Below the pieces are notes generated by a model. It worked only from the letters and a program-made list of their open reading frames with translations, made no database searches and was not told where the DNA came from. The position numbers were made by a program, and so were the translations under genes. From NCBI GenBank assembly GCA_946628525.1, contig CAMOWO010000003.1, forward strand, positions 1 to 20,854: a stretch of DNA of 20,854 nt, given 5' to 3'. The DNA is from an uncultured Bacillota bacterium (GTDB lineage: Bacteria; Bacillota_A; Clostridia; Peptostreptococcales; Anaerovoracaceae). This document shows positions 15,852 to 20,854 of the stretch, piece by piece. Positions within the stretch are counted from its first letter, which is position 1, and every line of letters begins with the position of its first letter.

Positions 15852-16826
15852 ATGAGTGATCTGTCACCCTTGGTCAGTGTGATCATTCCGATCTACAATA
15901 GCGAAGAATTTCTCGAGCAGTGCCTGGACAGCATCCGGGCACAGACATTCACCGATATCGAGATCATCTGCGTGGATGACGGATCCACGGACGGGAGCCC
16001 GCAGATATTAAGAGAGTACAGGCAGCTCGATGACAGGATCAGGGTGATCACGCAGGAGAACATGTCCTGCGGAGCTGCGAGGAATACCGGCCTCAGAGCA
16101 GCAGGGGCGGGCTATGTGCTGTTCATCGACAGCGACGATTTCGTTGAGAAAAACATGGTCCGTGATCTGTATGAAGAGGCCGTAGCCGGTGACTGTGATA
16201 TCGTCGTATGCAACGCATGGAAATACGATAACAGAACAGGAACGGAGTATGAGGTCGGCTACATAAGAGAAGATCTCATAGATCCCGGGAAGATCATTTC
16301 GTGGAGGGACTATCCCGAGTATATTTTCAACGTATGCAACCCGGCAGCGTGGAACAAGATCTACAGGAAGTCGTTCCTGGTTGATAACGGGTTGGAGGTT
16401 GAAGAGGTGAGACGGTCAGAAGACCTGTATTTCTTCTGCGCAGCATTCGCTTCTGCAGAGAGGATCGGATTCGTCCGCAGGCCGCTGTATCACTACAGAG
16501 TGGGGCTGACGGGCAACCTCCAGTCTGCCTTCGGAGCGAACATCCTTTGCGAATATGAGAGCCTGAAGCAAGTCCGCCGCAGACTGCGGGAGATGGGCTT
16601 ATATGAGGAACTGGACGTGGCTTTCAAACGGAAAGCAAGCCAGATCCTCTACTACGTTTACGAACACATCAGCGAGAAGGACAAAGTACTTCTGCTGGAT
16701 ACGATAAAAAATGATACGGAGCCTCTGTTCCTGACAGGACTCAAGGAGCAGAGCATCAAGATGAGAGGGCCTTACTGGAAACTTTGTGAGGCCATCAGGA
16801 ATAGTGAGAACAGAGAAAAACGATGA
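15852..16826 (+). CDS. Family 2 (GT-A) glycosyltransferase
   Basis: A 324-residue inverting glycosyltransferase. Motifs: VSVIIPIYNSEEFLEQCLDS at the N-terminus, VDDGSTDGSP at 41-50, CGAARNTGL at about 73-81, and the metal-binding DSDD at 93-96. A PAAWNKIYRKSFL block and a later EDLYFF segment (RRSEDLYFF) are typical of the acceptor side. No membrane segment is visible, so it acts on the inner face of the membrane on a lipid-linked or protein acceptor. It is the only obvious glycosyltransferase in the window. GGAGAAGG precedes the ATG, and its stop overlaps the next start as ATGA. Confidence 0.92.
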   Translation: MSDLSPLVSVIIPIYNSEEFLEQCLDSIRAQTFTDIEIICVDDGSTDGSPQILREYRQLDDRIRVITQENMSCGAARNTGLRAAGAGYVLFIDSDDFVEKNMVRDLYEEAVAGDCDIVVCNAWKYDNRTGTEYEVGYIREDLIDPGKIISWRDYPEYIFNVCNPAAWNKIYRKSFLVDNGLEVEEVRRSEDLYFFCAAFASAERIGFVRRPLYHYRVGLTGNLQSAFGANILCEYESLKQVRRRLREMGLYEELDVAFKRKASQILYYVYEHISEKDKVLLLDTIKNDTEPLFLTGLKEQSIKMRGPYWKLCEAIRNSENREKR

Positions 16827-18445
16827 AGAAACTATCCGTTAAATGGATGATCGCGCTGGTCCTGCTGCTGCTTGTGATGACGGCAGGGGCGGTGCATCTG
16901 TTATTTGGCGTTTATTTATATGACGATAACGAATACAAGATAAGAGGGCTGAAACTGTCACAGGAGGAATTCTCCATCCATGCCTCATGGAAGGCGGAGG
17001 ACTGCAAAGGCTACAGCGTGATGGTCTTCAGCGGGATGGGCGTTCCGACAGAGTACAACACCACGGACAATGAATTCACGGTAGAAGATATCAAAATCGG
17101 GACGAAGTACCGGTTCCTGGTCTCAGCCATAGGGGAAGACGGGACCCGGGCAGGAGCGAACAGAAAATCCATCGAGACGACGAAGGTGAAGCAGGAGATC
17201 ACCCTTGAAAACGAGGAACTTCTGGGCTTTAAAGGTGACGGGGCCAGCCTCGGCGCTTCGGCCCACGGCGATCTCACCTATTCCATCGACAAGTCCGCGG
17301 TGGCCTCCGTGAGCCAGAAGGGAAACGTATACTTCCGCAAGGCAGGAAAGGCGACCATCACCGTGAGCACGGCGGGAGACGATAACTACCGCAAGGCGAG
17401 AAAGACCGTCAGCGTCACGGTCTATCCGGGCTCCCTTCCGGCGCCGAAACTGAAGGCCAAATCAAAGGGCAAGACCCAAGGCACCCTTTCATGGAACAGG
17501 ATCGATTACGCCACAGGCTACGTCATCTCGAAACTGGACCCTGCCACGGACAAGTACGAGAAGTTCAGGGAAGTGGAAGCCGACAAGACGAAGGTGACGT
17601 TGACAAGAGACCAGGCGAAGTATAAGATAAAAGCCATCGCGAAAGTGGGAGGCCGAACGGTGGAAGGCAAGGAATCTGACGTGGCGGAGATAAAATCCTA
17701 CGGGCAGGAGGCACCGTCCTACGGGTCGGCACACAACGTGAAGACTTTGGGCAGTTCCAATCTCGAGACGGTGGCGATGATCCAGCGTCCGGGGGCGGTG
17801 GATGTGCCGCAGTCCATGTGCTTCAACGGTGAGGAATACATCGTGACATACGTCAATCACGGCGGAAGCCAGGGAGCACTGCAGGCCTTCAGCCGGGACG
17901 GCGAGATCACAAGAAGCGGGAGCATCTCAGGGATGGGCCACGCCAACGGATCCACCTACGATCCTCACACGGGTCTGATCTACACCGTCAAGACGCATAA
18001 GAACATCAAGAGCAGCACCTGCGCCACATATAAAGAAAAGGATTTCTCCGACGGCGGCAAGTTCGATCTTCCGAGGACGACTTCCGGCATCGCCTACGAT
18101 GAGAGCAACGACAAGTTCTACCTTTCGAAGGGCAACAGCGTCTACGTATGCGACAGCGAGTTCAACATCGAGAAGTCCATCCACAAGAAGGCCAGGTATA
18201 ATCACGCGCAGGACATCGGCGCATACAACGGAGTGGCGCTGGTATGCACCTGGGTGAACGGAAACACGAGTTACATCGATATGTACCGCATCTCAGATGA
18301 AGCGTATCTGGGAAGTTATGATGTCTCCATCGGCGAGATCGAGAGCTGCATCGTCGATGACGGATATCTGGTGATCCTGATGAATACCAGAGGATCCAGC
18401 AGAGACTATATTTACAGAACGAAAGAAAGGATCGAGATACCATGA
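16823..18445 (+). CDS. Membrane-anchored extracellular protein with Ig/FnIII-like and propeller-like parts
   Basis: A 540-residue protein. Residues 1-8 are basic and 9-30 form a hydrophobic segment, a signal anchor without a clear lipobox or cleavage site. Outside follow: a fibronectin-III-like domain (about 40-120, ending YRFLVSAIGEDG), a bacterial Ig-like domain (about 125-203) with the GKATITVSTAGDDNYRKA stretch common to cell-wall proteins, a second FnIII-like domain (about 205-292), and a beta-rich C-terminal region (305-540) in which repeats of the kind GIAYDESNDKFYLS and STYDPHTGLIYTV suggest a beta-propeller. No catalytic motif is recognised. Starts at ATGA inside the glycosyltransferase stop. 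It may bind or recognise the exported glycan. Function unknown. Confidence 0.72.
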   Translation: MKKLSVKWMIALVLLLLVMTAGAVHLLFGVYLYDDNEYKIRGLKLSQEEFSIHASWKAEDCKGYSVMVFSGMGVPTEYNTTDNEFTVEDIKIGTKYRFLVSAIGEDGTRAGANRKSIETTKVKQEITLENEELLGFKGDGASLGASAHGDLTYSIDKSAVASVSQKGNVYFRKAGKATITVSTAGDDNYRKARKTVSVTVYPGSLPAPKLKAKSKGKTQGTLSWNRIDYATGYVISKLDPATDKYEKFREVEADKTKVTLTRDQAKYKIKAIAKVGGRTVEGKESDVAEIKSYGQEAPSYGSAHNVKTLGSSNLETVAMIQRPGAVDVPQSMCFNGEEYIVTYVNHGGSQGALQAFSRDGEITRSGSISGMGHANGSTYDPHTGLIYTVKTHKNIKSSTCATYKEKDFSDGGKFDLPRTTSGIAYDESNDKFYLSKGNSVYVCDSEFNIEKSIHKKARYNHAQDIGAYNGVALVCTWVNGNTSYIDMYRISDEAYLGSYDVSIGEIESCIVDDGYLVILMNTRGSSRDYIYRTKERIEIP

Positions 18446-19341
18446 TGACGACTCTTGTGATCATGGCTGCCGGCATCGGGAAGAGGTTCGGCACCGGTAT
18501 CAAACAGCTGGCTGCTGTCGACAGCGGCGGGCATATAATAATGGACTACTCCGTCCACGACGCCATTGAAGCGGGATTCGGCAAGATCGTATTCGTGATA
18601 CGGCGCGATATCGAGGAGGAATTCAAAGAAGTCATCGGCGATCGCATAGAGGCGGTTTGCCGCAGAAGAGGCGTGAAGGTGGGATACGCCTTCCAGTCTT
18701 TGGAGGAGATCCCGGGGCAGCTGCCTCAGGAAAGAACGAAACCGTGGGGAACGGGTCAGGCTGTGCTGGCCGCGGCAGACCTCATCGAAGGTCCCTTCGC
18801 CGTGATCAACGCAGACGACTACTACGGCAAAGAGCCTTACAGGGAGATCCACGAGTTCCTTTGCAGGGACACGGATCAGGCCTGTCTCATGGGATATGTG
18901 CTTCGAAATACTCTTTCGGACAACGGCAGTGTGACGAGAGGCATCTGCAGAGTCGAGGATGGGTACCTGACGAAGATCGACGAGACGAGAGGGATCACCA
19001 AGACAGAGACGGGCGCCGAAGCATCCGGCATCAGCATCCCTTTGGATTCGGAAGTGTCCATGAACATGTGGGGCTTCACCGGAGACTTCATAGATAAGCT
19101 CCGTGACGGCTTCCGGCAGTTCTTCGAAGAGGAAGTGCCGCAGGACCCGCTGGCCTGCGAATTTCTCATCCCGATCTTCGTAGGGAAGCTCGTGGAGGAG
19201 GGCTTCCGCGTCAGCGTGCTCCATACAGACGCAGGATGGTGCGGGATGACATACAAAGAAGACATTCCTCCTGTGCAGGCAGAATTCAGTAAGATGATCG
19301 AAAAAGGCATCTACAGCGAAGACCTTTTTTCGGATCTCTAA
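18442..19341 (+). CDS. Stand-alone nucleotidyltransferase (GT-A-like)
   Basis: A 299-residue protein beginning in the overlap ATGATG; the second ATG at 18445 would also serve. Residues 5-16 (LVIMAAGIGKRF) are the nucleotide-binding signature of sugar-nucleotide pyrophosphorylases; KPWGTGQAVLAA at 100-111 and VINADDYYG at 121-129 give the base-contact and metal aspartates. It lacks a hexapeptide or other C-terminal domain. Compared with the N-terminal domain of the 1193 fusion it belongs to a different subfamily, lacking the TNNIYSL motif. It probably activates a sugar or small phosphate compound with UTP, CTP or TTP. It is followed 15 nt downstream by an aminotransferase, a two-gene echo of the fused gene at the other end of the operon. 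Confidence 0.82.
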   Translation: MMTTLVIMAAGIGKRFGTGIKQLAAVDSGGHIIMDYSVHDAIEAGFGKIVFVIRRDIEEEFKEVIGDRIEAVCRRRGVKVGYAFQSLEEIPGQLPQERTKPWGTGQAVLAAADLIEGPFAVINADDYYGKEPYREIHEFLCRDTDQACLMGYVLRNTLSDNGSVTRGICRVEDGYLTKIDETRGITKTETGAEASGISIPLDSEVSMNMWGFTGDFIDKLRDGFRQFFEEEVPQDPLACEFLIPIFVGKLVEEGFRVSVLHTDAGWCGMTYKEDIPPVQAEFSKMIEKGIYSEDLFSDL

Positions 19342-19356
19342 GAAAGGATCAGATAT

Positions 19357-20415
19357 ATGTACTACTTGAATGAGAACATTAAGGATTTGAACAGGATATT
19401 CGACCAGAACTCCAGGGAAGGCTATATCCGTATGGACCTCAATGAGAATCCCGGCGGACTTCCGCAGGAATTCATAGACAAAGTCCTGGAAGGCGTGACG
19501 CCGGAGTTCGTGGCCAAGTACCCGGAGACTTTGGAATTCACGCAGAAACTGGGCAAGTTCATCGGCGCTGACGTGGATCAGATCTGCCTCACCAACGGAT
19601 CGGCAGAGGGCATTCGCCACATCATCGAAGCCTACACAAGGCCGGGCGGCAAGATCCTCTCCGTAGACCCATCCTACGCTATGTACAAAGTATATGCGCA
19701 GATGTACGGCAGGGAGCACGTCGGCATCCCGTACAGGGACGATCTCACCATCGACATCGATACCATCGTGGATGCCATCACACCGGACATCGATCTGGTG
19801 GTGGTGCTGAACCCGAACAACCCGATCGGAGATGTGTACACCTACGAGGAGATGGACAGGATCGTGGCAGCAGCGAAGAAGGCCGAAGCAACCCTCCTCA
19901 TCGACGAGGCCTACTTCTACTTCTATCCGAACTCCTTCGTGAAATACGCGTTAGAGAACGACCACGTATTCCTGACCCGGACCTTCTCGAAACTCTTCTC
20001 TCTGGCGGGATGCAGACTGGGATACGTCGTGGGGCAGGCCGAAGGCATCAAGATGGTGCAAAAGCTCTGCACGCCGCATAACGTGAACGCTTTTGGCATC
20101 CGGTTCGCCCAGGCCATCATCGAGACGGACGGGATGATCGATAAGCTGGTGGCCCGTCAGGTCGAGGGCAAACGATACCTCGTGGACACTTTGCGGGAGA
20201 AGGGATACAAGGTGAATGAAGGGGAAGGAAACTTTGTCTTTATCATGCCGAATACCCCGGCGAAGGAAGTGGTGCGCCGCATGAAGGAGGAAAAGAAATT
20301 CCTCATCAAGTCCTATTCCGGCATCGGAGATCTGGATGACTGCCTGAGAGTGACGACAGGCGAAAAGGAGATCATGAAGAAGTTCATCGATGCGCTGGAA
20401 GATGTAGACAGATAG
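19357..20415 (+). CDS. HisC-like PLP aminotransferase
   Basis: A 352-residue fold-type I aminotransferase of HisC length. Key residues: NENP near the N-terminus (29-32), NPNNPIG at 152-158, Asp183 of LIDEAY for the PLP ring, Lys212 in TFSK as Schiff base, and Arg220 in AGCRLGY for the PLP phosphate. True HisC is possible by sequence, but no other histidine gene is present, and the position next to a nucleotidyltransferase at the end of a glycan operon points to amination of a phosphorylated keto compound for the glycan decoration. AAAGGA precedes the ATG. It is the last gene before the terminator. Confidence 0.86.
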   Translation: MYYLNENIKDLNRIFDQNSREGYIRMDLNENPGGLPQEFIDKVLEGVTPEFVAKYPETLEFTQKLGKFIGADVDQICLTNGSAEGIRHIIEAYTRPGGKILSVDPSYAMYKVYAQMYGREHVGIPYRDDLTIDIDTIVDAITPDIDLVVVLNPNNPIGDVYTYEEMDRIVAAAKKAEATLLIDEAYFYFYPNSFVKYALENDHVFLTRTFSKLFSLAGCRLGYVVGQAEGIKMVQKLCTPHNVNAFGIRFAQAIIETDGMIDKLVARQVEGKRYLVDTLREKGYKVNEGEGNFVFIMPNTPAKEVVRRMKEEKKFLIKSYSGIGDLDDCLRVTTGEKEIMKKFIDALEDVDR

Positions 20416-20451
20416 CAGATCGTGGCATTAGGTGCAGGACGAGAAACGACG

Positions 20452-20488
20452 GTCCGTGCAAGGGTCAAAACCTTGCACGGGCTTTTTT
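20452..20488 (+). terminator. Rho-independent terminator of the operon
   Basis: A 12-bp stem (20452-20463 with 20471-20482, one G-U pair) containing CCGTGCAAGG and its complement CCTTGCACGG closes a 7-nt loop and is followed by six T at 20483-20488. It lies 36 nt after the aminotransferase stop and is the only strong intrinsic terminator I see in the window. Confidence 0.92.
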
Positions 20489-20530
20489 GTGGTTGCAGGC
20501 GTGGTGTGAACGTATGGTTGGTCGTTTGGT

Positions 20531-20570
20531 TTCAGCGGTAACACCTCGAATTGATAACTTTACCGCTGAA
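20531..20570. repeat. Inverted-repeat unit 1
   Basis: Left arm TTCAGCGGTAA at 20531-20541 and perfect complement TTACCGCTGAA at 20560-20570, 18 nt between them. The loop contains CCTCGAATTGATA, shared with unit 2. An A-rich run follows. Confidence 0.9.
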
Positions 20571-20593
20571 GAAAAAAATGTTGCTCGTTCGGT

Positions 20594-20633
20594 TTCAGCG
20601 GTAATACCTCGAATTGATATCATTACCGCTGAA
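20594..20633. repeat. Inverted-repeat unit 2
   Basis: Arms at 20594-20604 and 20623-20633, identical in sequence and spacing to unit 1. Flank and loop also resemble unit 1, so units 1 and 2 look like a 63-bp tandem duplication. Confidence 0.9.
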
Positions 20634-20708
20634 GAAAAATGAAAAATAGTGAGTTCGCACTCTTGCCGGCCTGTCAGAAGACTCTTAAATCAGTTTCTCG
20701 TCCATTTC

Positions 20709-20748
20709 TTCAGCGGTAACAATCCATAGGGCAGTGTTTACCGCTGAA
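20709..20748. repeat. Inverted-repeat unit 3
   Basis: Arms at 20709-20719 and 20738-20748, again 11 bp each with 18 nt between, but the loop sequence is unrelated to units 1 and 2. Confidence 0.9.
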
Positions 20749-20771
20749 AGAACAATGGTGTTTATTATTTC

Positions 20772-20811
20772 TTCAGCGGTAGAGGATAAAAATAACATGA
20801 TTACCGCTGAA
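20772..20811. repeat. Inverted-repeat unit 4
   Basis: Left arm TTCAGCGGTAG at 20772-20782 (last base changed) and right arm TTACCGCTGAA at 20801-20811. Spacing is the same 29 bp arm to arm; the loop is AT-rich and unlike the others. Confidence 0.88.
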
Positions 20812-20854
20812 AAAGTGTGAAACTATCTGGTGCCCCTCCGCGTCTTATATACAG

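Larger units (their letters stand above)
20489..20854. other. Non-coding region carrying an array of inverted 11-bp repeats
   Basis: No credible reading frame is present on either strand. The stretch contains four repeat units described separately, arranged as two pairs. Starts of left arms are 20531, 20594, 20709 and 20772, so the step within each pair is 63 bp and between pairs 115 bp. A 75-bp segment without the word (20634-20708) separates the pairs. No promoter for a gene beyond the window could be assigned with confidence. The array may continue past the edge. Confidence 0.8.

Noticed and set aside
18412..19719. Minus-strand open frame of 435 codons at the end of the operon
   Set aside because: It runs across two well-supported plus-strand genes and their junction, and its product resembles no known family.
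19357..20415. Histidine biosynthesis gene hisC
   Set aside because: Sequence alone would allow it, but there is no other his gene, and the gene lies in a glycan operon next to a nucleotidyltransferase.
20531..20811. CRISPR array
   Set aside because: The repeated word is only 11 bp, alternates in orientation, and two of the intervening segments are near-identical; no cas gene is visible.
20531..20811. A series of intrinsic terminators
   Set aside because: The stems are followed by A-rich, not T-rich, sequence on the plus strand, and no T run follows on the minus strand either; the 18-nt loops are long.

Overview
The window reads as one long biosynthetic locus for a decorated cell-surface glycan in an anaerobic Gram-positive bacterium, most likely a member of the Clostridia. 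The grounds are strong AGGAG-type ribosome binding sites, dense same-strand packing, moderate GC with an AT-rich intergenic end, and protein families (LicD, LicC-like/aminotransferase fusions, discrete acyl carrier proteins) familiar from clostridial glycan loci. The taxon is an inference from style; no ribosomal or housekeeping marker is present.

Layout: (1) bases 1-1101 hold the 3' part of a LicD-family gene whose start lies outside the window. (2) A good extended -10 promoter at 1121-1149 starts what looks like a single operon of 20 same-strand genes (1193-20415). The largest gap between genes is 40 nt, and several starts overlap the preceding stop. (3) 1193-3016 is a nucleotidyltransferase-aminotransferase fusion. 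(4) 3037-8910 is a discrete (type II) acyl-carrier-protein pathway: three ACPs, two KAS III-like synthases with intact Cys-His-Asn triads, two FabG-like reductases and one amino-acid-adenylation-like AMP ligase. (5) 8930-10533 holds two GNAT acyltransferases. (6) 10530-13374 holds a LicD-like protein with a destroyed active site, directly followed by an intact LicD. (7) 13390-14779 holds an Asp/Glu-racemase-family enzyme and a metallo-beta-lactamase-fold hydrolase. (8) 14820-20415 holds GalE, a GT2 glycosyltransferase, a membrane-anchored beta-rich protein, a second nucleotidyltransferase and a stand-alone HisC-like aminotransferase. (9) A clear intrinsic terminator closes the operon at 20452-20488. 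(10) The remaining ~370 bp are non-coding and carry four inverted-repeat units built from one 11-bp word at fixed spacing.

Working model (inference): the nucleotidyltransferases and aminotransferases make one or two nucleotide-activated amino-alcohol or amino-sugar-like phosphates, and the LicD proteins transfer the phospho-group to a glycan. In parallel, the AMP ligase, ACPs, KAS III enzymes and reductases build an ACP-bound short 3-hydroxyacyl or aminoacyl group, which a GNAT or a KAS III-like enzyme moves onto an amine or hydroxyl of the same glycan or its precursor. No flippase, polymerase, initiating transferase, dehydratase or enoyl reductase is visible here, so the final product cannot be named. 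The combination of a carrier-protein acyl pathway with a LicD phospho-decoration pathway in one operon is the most interesting content, followed by the LicD pseudoenzyme pair and the fixed-spacing repeat array.
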